Shown: piece after piece, positions 21,741-32,584 of the stretch
Layout: each line of letters begins with the position of its first letter
Position numbering within the stretch: position 1 is the first letter of the stretch
Assembly (NCBI GenBank): GCA_963662175.1
Contig: OY759221.1
Coordinates: forward strand, 33,230,045 to 33,294,044
Reading direction: 5' to 3'
DNA length: 64,000 nt
Source of the DNA: Aradus depressus
Lineage: Eukaryota; Arthropoda; Insecta; Hemiptera; Aradidae
Notes under the pieces: model-generated
Seen by the model: only the letters and a program-made list of their open reading frames with translations
What the model was told of the DNA's origin: nothing
Databases searched by the model: none
Made by a program: the position numbers and the translations under genes

Positions 21741-22279
21741 TTCTTACCTCGCACACCCCTCCACACCAACTAAAAATGTCATATTTTAGTAATCTCATGA
21801 TACTGTAAGGAAAAAAAGGCACGGATTTACATCATGCACTGGGCATGGTAGAGGAGGGCTTTAGAAGATTGGACTATGAGAGCATTCTCAGGTTCATTAA
21901 GGAAACTGGGAGACTGAGCACTTCATGAAGGGTTTGGTTCAGGTAGTATAAACATACAGGTAATATAATAAGGGGGAAGCCCAGCGCTTCCAGGGAAGGG
22001 ATAAGAGCACTGGATGCTTAGGTCCCTAGGTGTAAAACACCAGCCCACCACATATATATATACATATACATCATGTACAGTCTGTGCATATAGGTGAGTT
22101 TCTCCATACGTTACTGATACTATATGAGGTTATGGGCTATTCTAGCAAGCGTTGTGAAAACATGTTTATTGATGTAATTTTAGGTCAGTTTTCTGCAAGT
22201 CTCTCGCAAACTGGACTGTCTTCGAAAAAATGTACCTATTTTATATAACTGTGCGTTTTAGTATTCTCTACAATTTATT
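21741..22279. other. Non-coding, a more GC-balanced patch
   Basis: 21840-22040 is less AT-rich ('GAGGAGGGCTTTAGAAGATT', 'GGGGGAAGCCCAGCGCTTCC') and may be an old LINE fragment. No protein motif could be read. A short TATA run follows. Confidence 0.35.
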
Positions 22280-22880
22280 ATTTTAAAAGATCTTTTATTA
22301 AAGCATAAGTATAAGCGATATCTTGTGAAATAGGCTCAGGAGTAAAGTGGTCTTAAGTTTTGTCTGATTTCGACGAAATAATCAGATTTAAGTTAGCAAA
22401 TCTTCATCTCAAATCTCATGTTCATACAATCGTTTTCGAGTTTGAGCGCTCAAATTCTCATACCAAACTACTGAAGCAATAAACTCCAAATTAGACATAA
22501 AGTCAGCTCTTTCAGGTGGATATAATTAAAAACTTCTTTTTTTTCATTATTATTATTTTTTTTTGGCCTTGTTTTGAAATGCTCTAATAATTATACTTAA
22601 CATTTTTTGCAGAGATATTGAGAAACACTTAATAAATCGAAAAATCATATTTCATATAAAATATATATTTTAGTTTTTTCTACTACTATTACTTGAAAAG
22701 GTTTTTGATTGGGTCATAAATATAAGCGATATCTTCTAAAATGTACTTAGGCCCCGGAGTAAAGTGATCTCAATTTTCATCCAATTTCGGTCAAAATCTT
22801 AATAAATCTAAGTTAGCACATGAGAGTCCTTCATTCTAAATTTCAATTTCGTAACTACAATTGTTTTTGCAGTAGAGCGC
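22280..22880. repeat. Dispersed family R4, two adjacent copies
   Basis: 22280-22510 and 22690-22880 share 'ATAAGCGATATCTTNTNAAAT', 'CAGGAGTAAAGTGGTCT / CCGGAGTAAAGTGATCT' and 'AATCTAAGTTAGCA'. The same family is at 40610-40885 and 58480-59640. Confidence 0.65.
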
Positions 22881-23353
22881 GCTCACAATCACATACACAC
22901 ATACCAATGCAAAAATGGTCAAAGCGTATTCAGGGAACCTTGAAACGTGTCTCAAAAAACCTTTCAAAAGTCATTAATTCCAAGGAAACCCAATTTGAAT
23001 TGGTTGCCAAATGATTTGTACGATATCTAGTGTGAGCAACCATTAGTGATTACTACCATTCGACATGCTTGACAAATAAATATGTATATAGTAAATAAAA
23101 AAAAGCAAAAAAAAAAGAAGATGAAAACAGCAGAATATTGCGTATCAGGTCACATCCGTTCCTTGGTAAACAAAACAATCCTTGGACTATAAATATCTTC
23201 ACGTCCACGTTAGCAACTTTCTCCACCCCACCGTCTCATGTACTAGGTACTTTTTGCAAACCCGCACCATTTTTTTTAGATTTATTTATTATTAATATGA
23301 TTTTAATCACATCATTTGTACTTACCAGACAGCTAGTTATACATGTATAAAGA
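22881..23353. other. Non-coding stretch, nothing recognised
   Basis: The overlapping short frames at 23138-23433 lack domains. Confidence 0.4.
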
Positions 23354-23619
23354 TAGCTGAGCTCAAATTGCGGGTTCGAAACAAAGGTCCTTAGTTTTTT
23401 ATCTGAGAAGGCGAAAAAACCTTGTGCTCTCATTTCGGATGGAACGTTAAGCGATGCCTGTAAGATGTCAGGTATTCGTTAAAGAACCCTCCCTACTTGT
23501 AAGTAGGAAAAATTTACGACTCCCACAATGGAGACTGGCTCCTGTTCAACGAAAGAGGGCTCTGGTAGTAGGCGATATGACTAAGTAGTTAAGCCGGTAT
23601 GAGTCACAATAACTAACTG
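23354..23619 (+). mobile_element. SINE family A, 5'-truncated
   Basis: Starts within the tRNA-like part (TAGCTGAGCTCAAATTGCGG, then GGTTCGAAAC) and runs to GTATGAGTCACAATAACTAACT. The tail is of the AATAACTAACT class. Confidence 0.85.
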
Positions 23620-23893
23620 TTGTACACAGCGTTGCCCGGATGTCTACAAGAAATTTGTTAATAATAATATATTTTTCGGAATTTTTATTTATTTGGTTTT
23701 TACAACCTAGCTAATGTAGTCGTATCGGGAAGAACTCTCATCAATCGGTATTTACTTTTGTTTTTATAGTTATTATTATGACCCATGCGGGCCCTGGGGC
23801 TTTAACTACAAGGTCGCCTACTACTAGAGCGCTCTTTCGTCACTCTGCAGGGCATGAGCCCGACTCTATTGGGAGTTCGTCTTCAACGAGTTA

Positions 23894-24646
23894 GGCCAAC
23901 CTCACTTTAGGCAATTCCGAAGCGACGCGACCGATACTCTTATGACTAAGTAGTTAAGCCGGTTAAGTACAATGTCAGGTAGGCCAACCTCACATTAGGC
24001 AATTCCGAGGCGACGCGATTGATACTCAAGTATCAGCCATTTGAGTTGCCTGTGGGTATGATACCCGTAGGCAACTTTTCTCCTCACACTGAGGATACTG
24101 TGCAGCGACTAGGATCTCTTCAGTCTGCATCTAGCCATGGCGAGAAGCTGAGTTGTTCACCATGTCAAGTGAAGATTCTTCAACTGATAAAGATGTCGTT
24201 GTGTCTTATTATTATTATTATAGAAAAAGGAAAATCCGAAGATTATGGCGCCATCCTTACATCAAAAGGAATGTTAACTGTTTGTTGGTGCTAAAGTCGG
24301 AATCCAAGTTCGTAGCATTCTACCGAATGACGAAAGAATCATTCCTACACTTGATTGACATTGTTTCTCCATCCATAAGACAGAGGAACACACAAATGCG
24401 GGAATGTGTGAGTGCAGAAGAGTGTATTCACTAGCCATTGCGAGGCGACGCAGGAGACTCAAGGGACGGGCGACCTGCCTAGCAGGTCGCTTGAAACTGG
24501 TAGGATACGGGTTGGATACGCGTCTCCTGGGAGTGGCGTCGTTTGTGTCTCCCCACCACTCAACATAGGAAGTGACTTCTAAGATACCCTCAAGATACTT
24601 GAGTATCGGTCGCGTCGCTTCGGAATTGCCTAATGTGAGGTTGGCC
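23894..24646 (+). mobile_element. PIF/Harbinger-like non-autonomous element with a duplicated end
   Basis: The terminal repeat GGCCAACCTCACATTAGGCA at the left has its inverse at the right end (24595-24646), with about 50 bp of pairing. A TA is present at both junctions. The left end occurs twice: 23894-23940 and again 23982-24035. Between them lies a + strand piece of a SINE 3' end (23941-23963) and 13 bp matching the host SINE flank. Short hairpins lie near 24053 (GTTGCCTGTGGGTAT and its inverse) and 24478. Confidence 0.75.
24153..24434 (+). pseudogene. N-terminal fragment of a Harbinger-type transposase
   Basis: The frame reads 'KRKIRRLWRHPYIKRN', then 'ESKFVAFYRMTKESFLHLID' and 'IVSPSIRQRNTQMRECVSAE', and stops soon after. 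The pattern '+RR.W.HP...R' followed by 'F..+.RM....F..L...' fits the start of HARBI1-like transposases. The DDE catalytic region is absent. It lies inside the terminal repeats of 23894-24646 and is probably the remnant of its coding region. Confidence 0.65.
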
Positions 24647-24817
24647 TACCTGACATTGTACAGGCTCGGGATCATCGCTTATCGTCCCATCCGAAGGACG
24701 GCATGCTCAAAATTGTTTCACCTCCCAGATAAAAAACCTAAGGGCCTCGGCCGGGTATCGAACCCGCGATCTTGAGCTCAGTAAGCAAGCACGCTACCTC
24801 TGAGCTACCGGCGCCCC

Positions 24818-25127
24818 TTGTATAATATATTATTGTGAATACTAAGTTAGGACTCCTTACACCATGCAAAAGTGAAAACGAAATTTTAGTGGGCATTGAC
24901 CAGGAATAATCATTGAAACTCATTTCGGAATCTCATTACCAAGTCAACACATACATAGATGTGGTGTGAAAAGATGGCCATATCCAATTTGGCTGAGAGT
25001 GACGTGAAGGCTGTAGGCTGACCAGTTGTCTCTCCCACGGGAACTCCTCTGCTATCCTTGTTGTAGATTGGGTCTGCTCCTCTCCTGGCTTCATCTACCA
25101 TATCGTCCTCAACAACAGGTGTCTAGA
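24818..25127. other. Unclassified stretch between two SINEs
   Basis: GC-balanced. The reverse frame at 24910-25101 has no recognisable domain, and no splice-flanked exon could be supported. Confidence 0.35.
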
Positions 25128-25370
25128 GGGCGCCGGTAGCTCAGTCAACTCAACCCCGCCGAGGTCCTTAGCACGCCATCCTTCGGAGGGGACGTTAAGC
25201 GCTAAGCGGGCCTGTACGATGTCAGGTTAAACACCCCTAGCCTAAGTGAACTAAAATTTAGGATAGGGAAAATTTAGGACTCCAATAGCAGAGTCGGGCT
25301 CAACAAAAGAGCGCTCTGGTAGTAGGCGATATGACCTCGAAGTTAAAAGCACGGGCATGAGTCAACTAAC
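25128..25370 (+). mobile_element. SINE family A with internal deletions
   Basis: GGGCGCCGGTAGCTCAGTCA, a shortened head, TCCTTCGGAGGGGACGTTAA, and the 3' body to GGGCATGAGTCAACTAACAA. About 100 bp is missing compared with full copies. Confidence 0.85.
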
Positions 25371-25384
25371 AAGATATCGTCCTT

Positions 25385-25600
25385 AGAGGTTTGTGAACAC
25401 ACAATAAAATTACGTGTCGGTACATTAATTGTATAGGGAGTAATCATGTCCACTGATACAGACACACATATAGACAAGAATTTTCTTTTTTTCATTTTTG
25501 GAATTAGCGGAAATGATAAAACTCCTGTGAAATTTCCCCTATACCTAGTATACCTAGAAAAATAAAAAGTTTCTCGAGGAATGAAAATAGTCAGTTGATA
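25385..25600. repeat. R3 copy
   Basis: 'TTACGTGTCGGTACATTAAT', 'GGGAGTAATCATGTCCACTG' and the degraded hairpin TTTCCCCTATACCTAGTATA. Confidence 0.55.
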
Positions 25601-26039
25601 GACGATTATCGCTATCCTGGAAATTGGAGTTCATAATCAGTTTTTAGTACATTCACAAGATATTTGTAAAAATCTCAAATAATATAAAAACAATGTTGTG
25701 ATACTAACGAAGATAATTTATGATTTATGTACTATATCAGTGTTTCGACGTTTCTTAAAAATAAATAGTTTATGTAATCAGTAGCTTTATGATAATCCTA
25801 ACATTATTTTTTTAATAATGATAGTTACACTATGATGAAAGTGACGAATTATTCCAGTATTATTGGCTGATTGTTGGTATAATGTTACTTTGTACCCGTT
25901 CCTAGTTCTTATCAGAAAACAAAAATATTTGTTCTGTCTACATTTGTGTGTACCCTCATAGATGATTTTTCGCATGAACCCATTTTGAAAATGTTGTAAC
26001 TGTAACAAAATACAAATTTAAAAAAGTTATCGTTGAATC
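25601..26039. other. AT-rich stretch, nothing recognised
   Basis: The reverse frame at 25787-26008 is without recognisable domain. Confidence 0.45.
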
Positions 26040-27035
26040 ATCAGCTATGTACTGGAGGTGAGGGGGGGGGGGGGGGGGGGGGCAAGAATCAATCAATTAT
26101 CGGCTATGTACTGTGGGGAGGGGGGGAGGGAGCAAGAATCAGTCAATTACTTGTTCGCTCTCTCTCACGCTAAAACTCAATATTTACTTACATAATGGCT
26201 TCCGAGTAATCATAATATATTCAGAGCCAATATATTCCTTACATCAACTGATTCCGTTGAAAATTAATTGATGTCGTCCTAAGAGGATTCTGGATACACT
26301 TATAAAATTTCATGTCAATACGTTCATTATAACGGCCGTTATTAGAGTTTTTGCGTTAAGCCTCCCTCTATTCCTTCTTGCGCTGAAAGTCAATGTGTCG
26401 TCCGTAGAGGGTTCTGGACACACTTTTAAAATTTCATGTCAACACATATGAATGTGTTATATATATGTTATAATGAATAACGGGAGTTATCGTGTTCACA
26501 GATAAACATACTTTTTTTTTTCATTTTTGAAATCAGGAGGTCGGAAAAGATGAAATTCCGTTGAAAACTAAACATCGTATGTGGAACTAAAAAAATATAT
26601 TTTCACATGATGTTTGAAATGGAATTACATATAACAATATTTATATATGTAATAGGATTATCGACTATACTCCCCTTCAAGATTCGTAAGAGGAAACATA
26701 TGTTTTTGTGTCGGGTCGAATACCTGGACGTTACAAAAAAACTTCTAGTTCCTTCAAAAGGTAAAAGGCAGTACTTCCTACATTTGGGATGAATCCACAC
26801 GAAATTTTATATGTGTATTTAAAACCTCATTAGGGTTTGTGAAGATTCCGGCGGTTCCAAATTGGTCAAAGGGAAAAAGAGGATTAACACAAAAAAATTT
26901 TAATAATTGCAGTTATAATGAATTGTATAAACACAAAATTTCATAAGGACATAACTTCTAAATCCTATCAAGAAGACACCTAGCAATTTTCAGCGGAATC
27001 TGCTGAAGAGGAGAAACCCCAACGAACCCTCGTTC
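26040..27035. repeat. R3 copies with a G homopolymer
   Basis: Contains two TCAATTATCGGCTATGTACT-like starts around a long G-run (about 26060-26082) and a GA/G-rich tract. 'GGAGGTCGGAAAAGATGAAA', 'CACGAAATTTTATATGTGTA' and 'CACCTAGCAATTTTCAGCGG' follow. The facing frames at 26603-26800 and 26607-26792 are chance. Confidence 0.6.
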
Positions 27036-27074
27036 ACGTACAAAAATGTTGGTCCGTTGAACCTTGGCCTCTAC

Positions 27075-27931
27075 ATGCTGCCGTCCTAAGCAAGAAGGAC
27101 TTAACTCAAAAAAATTCGATTTTTGTTTTTTTTCATAATCTTATAGTTCTTAACATTGCGCGTCTAATGGTGTAATTGAAAATGTTCGAAAAATTCGGGA
27201 AATATTATTAATTTTCATTTGAAAAAAGGACTTATGTCCAAAAAGGGTTGTTCACCTAAGCAAAAAGGACTCAAGTCTCTCATACTTAGCAAAAAGGACT
27301 CAACTAAGATAGTTAAGTATGTTGTAGATAATTATATAGTTAATGTCACTATCTTTGTTAAGTACGTCTTGATTGTCTCGCAAAAAAACGTATTTTCCTC
27401 GCCAACAGCAACGCTCTTTTTTTTAGTTTATTTAGTGTCTAATTTAAATTACATAATCAACTCTATTAATAACTACTACTAGTACCTACCTAATTTTTGA
27501 AGTAAATAAAAACAAATTTTATTATAATGATATATTTATTTCAAACCCAAATAATTTTAGAAAAAGGGGGGGGGGGTGCTGCTAGCTAAAAGCGCAGAGT
27601 GCGATGAGTCCTTTTTACCTAGTATAGGTAGCTGCGATGAACTGCAGAAAACTAGTTAAAAAGAACTCAAGTCCCTGATTGTGGGCATGAGTCCTTCTTG
27701 CTTAGGCATGTCATAGTGCCAAAAGACTTATGTCCATTTTAAACTACTTATAATAATTAATTTCGGTTTTTTCATATATTGGGAGCTTCAATACGACAAA
27801 AGTAAACTAGAATTGGCTTTACCAAAATATTTTTTGCAAAAACGCAACCGCTAGAGACATTCTTAGTTTTCTTAATTTCCGAAAGTTCATGAAATTGGAG
27901 ATAAGTCCTTCTTGCTTAGGGCGGCAGCATG
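27075..27931. mobile_element. MITE-like element with subterminal repeat arrays
   Basis: Inverted ends CATGCTGCCGTCCTAAGCAA and TTGCTTAGGGCGGCAGCATG, extending into AGAAGGACTTAACTC / GATAAGTCCTTC. The interior carries at least six more copies of a motif like AGCAAAAAGGACTCAAGTC. They are in direct orientation near 27240, 27265 and 27292 and inverted near 27606, 27690 and 27713, so the copies point inward from both ends. The + frame at 27219-27482 runs through the motif copies and encodes no known domain. Superfamily not determined. Confidence 0.75.
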
Positions 27932-28575
27932 GCTTGATATAGCGGAAACCTGTGATGTAAGCAATTATTCGTTTATAATGAAGTACGAACACATTTCACA
28001 ATCCCTAAAAGTTTAGCCTCCTATGACAAACTTTTCAAAGAAACAGCCCAATTCCTTTCTACATATACGTCATTATGTTTTGTTTTTTCCATTGTTTTTG
28101 TACGAATACGACGAATGGCCGGATGGGGCTGGCCAACACTTCTTGGAACTACATATATAAACATAGACTATTCCCCAATTATATTTTTCAATTTTCTACT
28201 GGCATTTGTCAGAAAAACTTTATTTTGTGTTTTGCTACACATCGAATTTGGAAAAATGTAAACAAAAAAAAGAAAAAAATTAAGTCGGATATGCTCAAGG
28301 AGGTAGATCAAGGTGTGGTTTCGAAAAAAAAAAAAAAAAAAAAAAAAATGCTGTGAATTTCTGCATTTCAAAATCAACTCTGTCTTCAATTCTTGCAAAG
28401 ATCGAGAGGACTGGCGTTTTCTTCCGGTAGTTCGTCAGTGAACAAATATATCAATCATTGCCAAGCTACGTTAATTTAAACAAATTAAATCTTTTATTCC
28501 ATACCTTATGAAAAAATAAATAAATATGTAAACTTTATCACCGGATGGTGCCTCGTTTATAATATACCCGCTTAA
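27932..28575. other. Non-coding with a long A tract
   Basis: A 25-nt A-run (about 28325-28348) follows a GC-balanced segment and may be the tail of a retroposed sequence of unknown source. The frames on both strands at 28075-28398 read through the homopolymer and are rejected. Confidence 0.4.
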
Positions 28576-28770
28576 GGAGCCATGGTGGTCGTGCGGTTAG
28601 AGCGTAGGGCTTTAGCCACATGGTCTCACCATGGATTGTGGGTTCGAATCCAGTCCGGGAGTGAGTTTTATTTCGTACATAGATCTCCCTCCCGGGGCCA
28701 TGGATGTTGTAAATAACTAGGTAAAAACACCATTATTAAGAGTCATGGCTACATAAGGCAAAAAAAAAAA
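28576..28770 (+). mobile_element. SINE family B, best copy
   Basis: Starts GGAGCCATGGTGGTCGTGCG. A-box-like GTGCGGTTAGAGCG and B box GGGTTCGAATCC are both present. The body is GGGAGTGAGTTTTATTTCGT..CTCCCTCCCGGGGCCATGGA. The end is AAGAGTCATGGCTACATAAG plus an A-run. Confidence 0.9.
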
Positions 28771-29089
28771 TATATAAATATACTCGCTTAAAACGAACAT
28801 CTGCTTTTCCTGTTATAACGAGGTTTTACTGTATAAAATATTTATAATTAAAAATATAAATCGTTCTTTTTGTATTAAGAATTTGATATTATCTTCCATT
28901 ATTTATATATACACTTATATATATATGCATATTATATATTAGATATAAGTGTTTATATTCTAAGATTTATTATCTGTTGGGGTTTACAAGCTATTTTTAT
29001 GCACACAATTGTATGACATAGGTATCCAATTATCATGTTATGATTTAAAGGAAATAACTATTATTATTATTATTATTTAGGAGGTTAGT

Positions 29090-29320
29090 AAGTTATTTTC
29101 ACTCATCGCCCGGGGTTTAATTATGAGGTTATATCGCCTACTACCAGAGCACTCATTTATCGCTCTGATGGACAAAAGCCCGACTCTACTCTGGGAGTCC
29201 TAATATTGCCTACCCAGGTTTAGTTACTTAGGGTAACCAGTATCTGACCGGTTCGGGACCATCGCTTAACGACCCATCCGAAGGACGGCATGCTCAAGGG
29301 TTTCGGCTGGGTTTCATAAC
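29090..29320 (-). mobile_element. SINE family A part in the left arm
   Basis: 'CACTCATCGCCCGGGGTTTA', 'CTACTACCAGAGCACTCATT', 'CATCCGAAGGACGGCATGCT'. The tRNA-like head is replaced by arm-specific sequence (GTTTCATAACGGTAATCTAG). Confidence 0.85.
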
Positions 29321-30194
29321 GGTAATCTAGAAGGTCCCATCACAAGCTTGGTTCATGAGCTGTTCTCAGAACTGTACGTTGTGTAATCGGGTGCTATTAT
29401 TATGACAATTATTTTTAGGTACTGTAATCATTTCTTGTTTTTGAAACATAAAAATGGATATTTTATAACTTACAATCCTATAAAATGGTTGGCATTAAAA
29501 ATCGAAAAAATAAAAGAAAAATAACGTACAAATTTAATATTCTTGTTACGTAATTTCTGGGGTCGTCATTGCTGTAATTGTCAGGAAAATTGTCTAGCAG
29601 CAAAATTTTTTTTTTTTTTTTAATCATTGCCTAATGATAACAAAAAAAACATTTTATCAACATAAAAAAATTTACTGGCTCAATAGTTAAAAAACATAGC
29701 AGAACTTTCTTATACCAATCACTTTTGGTAAAAATAAAACCATAAGTATATAAGATGTCAATGATTGAAAATAAAATTTGAAAGTAAAATAATTGAAAAT
29801 AATAAAGGATAATGTGTATAAAGTAAAGATATTTAAGAAAAACAAGAAAATAAGATAAATAAATAAAAATGTATCGATGAAATTGTGAAGAATATGTAGA
29901 AAATATCAAACTGTATATATGCAAGATGTGAAATATAAGAACAAAATGCTAATTACTATTATTACTAAGAATAACAAGAATATTACATTTGTACGTCATT
30001 TTTCTTTAATTTTTTCTATCATTAATGACAACCATTTTATAGGTATATAAGTTATGGTATGTCTATTTTTATGGTTCAAAAACAAGAAATGATTACAGTA
30101 CCTAAAAATAATTGACTCATAATAATAGCATTCAGCATAGCATGTCATAATAATAGCAGCTCATGAACCCAGCTTGTGATGGGACCTTCTAGAT

Positions 30195-30425
30195 CGTGGG
30201 TACGAAACCCAGCCAAAATCCTTGAGCATGCTGTCCTTCGGATGGGACCTTAAGCGATGGTACCGAGTCTGTTCGTCAGGTGCTGGTTACACTAAGTTAC
30301 TAAACCTGGGTAGGCAATATTAGGACTCCCAGAGTCGAGTCTGGTTTTTGTCCATCAGAGCGATAAATGAGTGCTCTGTTAGTAGGCGATATGACCTCAT
30401 TATTAAAGCCCGGGCATGAGTCAAG
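30195..30425 (+). mobile_element. SINE family A part in the right arm
   Basis: Mirror of the left-arm copy with the same head replacement (CTAGATCGTGGGTACGAAAC). It was therefore present before the inverted duplication. Confidence 0.85.
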
Positions 30426-30466
30426 ATAACCAACATCCTAAATAATAATAATAGTAATATTATAAT

Positions 30467-31194
30467 AATAAAAATAAATAAATTGAGCTCGAGATCCCTC
30501 AACTTGAAGCCATCCTCGTTTCTTCAATTCAATGGAGATAGAGGAAGATACGGTAGATACTACCTCACTCTGCCTACCTCTGACCTGCAGTGGTGACAGA
30601 CTGAGAGGGATAGGGAGAAACATGAGATACTGACCATGCCCGGCACTCCCTAAATATTAGCTACATACTTTAATGTATACAGGTCTCTCAGCGAGCATCG
30701 CCTCAATCTTAGGTGAGTATTATCGGGATGGGAATGGGAATTTCATAGTCATTATTGAATGGTGAGATTTGAAACATAGAAGAGAAATTGTTCTTAGGAT
30801 TTTAGAATTGAATACTCTTTATGTTAGATCACTTAACAAGTATTTTTAACGCAAAATAATTAAGACTGCTGTTTGTGATTTTTCTCCTAAGTGCAAATAA
30901 TGGAGGCTTATAAGTCAGTTTTGCTCATTTGTATTCTGAATTGGGGCTGAATGGCACGTTGTTGGACTGTTGATCCCGGGGCAAGAAAACAATGTGGCCT
31001 TCAAATATTTTCTTTCACCTAGAATCCGTCTGCCCAATCAATACTCCCGGCATTCTCAACAAAGAACATCCTAGATAAAGGAATGTCGGTATTCCACCTT
31101 TTCATCTTGTAAAATTACCCTTTATCTGAAAAAAAAATATAGTTTTTTTTAACTTCTTTTCTTTGGGTTCTTACTAAAAGGAATACATTTTTCA
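30467..31194. other. GC-balanced patch then AT-rich DNA; gene content uncertain
   Basis: 30490-30720 is less AT-rich and ends in a good donor-like site, CAATCTTAG|GTGAGTATT (GT at about 30713). An open frame from ATG 30531 runs about 34 codons to a stop before that site, so a coding exon is not supported. A noncoding exon remains possible. Confidence 0.25.
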
Positions 31195-31302
31195 GAGTGC
31201 TCAACGTTTTTTCATCTCCCAGATATAAAAAATCTAAAAGCATCGGCCGAGTTTCGACCCCGCGATCTTAAGCAAGCACGCTATCTCTACCGAGCTACCG
31301 GT
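31195..31302 (-). mobile_element. SINE family A, 5' part
   Basis: Minus strand: ATAGGCACCGGTAGCTCGGT, B box CGCGGGGTCGAAACTC, then TTTTTTATATCTGGGAGATG. The body after GCTCAACG.. is lost. Confidence 0.8.
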
Positions 31303-31324
31303 GCCTATATTAGTTTTTTTTGTT

Positions 31325-31428
31325 TTTGGCCTCTCATGACTATAATGGTATTATTGGTTATTAACACAGCAACCACGGATGTTCTATGAAATAAAACTCA
31401 CACCCGGACGGGATTCAAACCCACAACC
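31325..31428 (-). mobile_element. SINE family B, middle part
   Basis: 'GGTTGTGGGTTTGAATCCCG' and 'GTGAGTTTTATTTCATAGAA' on the minus strand match 28630-28690. Both ends are decayed. Confidence 0.65.
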
Positions 31429-32210
31429 GTATTTTTCTGTATATAGAAAGTTAAAAAATAAAATATTATCAAAAAAACAAATGTGTGAGTGATGCAGTAC
31501 TCATGAGAATTGATGTCTAAGCATTTGCTTTAGTTTCAAAAATTTGCTGTCGTGAACTGATTTTGATTAAAATTTGTTTTATAATGATACAATAAGAAAA
31601 GTAGTATGAGGAATTAAACTTTCAAATTTATTGTTCGTCAATTTCTTTTATACATGAAATTATAGATTTGTGACAGCTAAAATAAGATATATACAGCTGT
31701 CATTGTAGTGTATCTAAATACCACGAGAATACAGCGTCGATGCTAGTTTTTGAATTTGTTGTTGAAATGCATCGATTCATATTCATTTGTAGATTAAGTT
31801 TGTCATTTAAAAATGAAATGAGCTATTCGGTATCTCCTGAAATGGGTAAAAACATTATACCTATTATTTTTTTTGACAATATGACAACGAATATAATATT
31901 ATTATTTATTGATCGATATTTTCAGCAGTTACTATTATTATTATAATTATTAATGAGAATATTATATAATACATATAATAATATATTGCAATATTATATA
32001 TTATATTTTTTTTTTAGATTTAGACTGCTATATTATTTTCTTTTATCACAAATTTTATTTATTGTGACAAATTTAAGGTATCGAATCATCTTAACCTAAA
32101 TGTTTCTTGCCGAAAGTTCGTAATATTGATATTTTATTTAAATTCAATTCAACGGTAAACATGATCAATTATGTTGTAAAAATATAATGTTATATCTAAT
32201 CATTATTATA
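31429..32210. other. AT-rich stretch, nothing recognised
   Basis: Includes long AT-only runs (31960-32040). The + frame at 31740-31946 lacks a domain. Confidence 0.45.
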
Positions 32211-32259
32211 TATACATCTAGTGAGAGCGCCGGTAGCTCAGTGGTATGCGTGCTTGACT

Positions 32260-32302
<43 letters not shown>

Positions 32303-32584
32303 GGTGCCCCTGACCCCCTGAGGGGGGGTCGGTCACATCACCCTATTTGTTCGGCGGGGAAATGGGTAACCTTTCTCCGTTTTTATTCACAATTTACTTT
32401 TGGTGCTATGGACGGCTGTGGACCGGCTCGATGGCTACGGTCGGCAGTCGTCCTTGGTTCCTCGCCGCCTCATTGCGCCGAATGAGCTCGAGACTCTTCG
32501 GTGACTTCTGGTCTGCCTATCTCCCGGAGCCGGGGGCTGCCACCGCAGCGCCTGTCGGCGGTCGGCGGGGCCCCCGGCACCGGG

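Larger units (their letters stand above)
23768..24817 (-). mobile_element. SINE family A interrupted by a Harbinger-like element
   Basis: The 3' part (23768-23893) and 5' part (24647-24817, ending GGGGCGCCGGTAGCTCAGAG on the minus strand) belong to one SINE. They join at the GAG-TA-CCTGAC site that is intact in other copies. Confidence 0.88.
29060..30466. repeat. Long inverted repeat, about 490 bp arms, containing SINE copies
   Basis: The left arm (29060-29550) is the inverse of the right arm (29971-30466) with scattered differences and small indels. Examples: ACTGTAATCATTTCTTGTTT against AAACAAGAAATGATTACAGT; AAGCTTGGTTCATGAGCTG against CAGCTCATGAACCCAGCTTG. The spacer (29551-29970) is AT-rich. 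The reverse frame at 29631-29924 lies in it without a domain. Confidence 0.88.

Noticed and set aside
24910..25101. Reverse ORF between two SINEs
   Set aside because: No domain, no splice context; GC balance alone is not evidence.
28075..28398. Facing ORFs with poly-Lys / poly-Phe
   Set aside because: Produced by the A homopolymer; no other coding sign.
30438..30714. Possible exon with a GTGAGT donor
   Set aside because: The only ATG frame stops before the donor and no acceptor-flanked coding segment could be joined; kept only as a low-confidence note.
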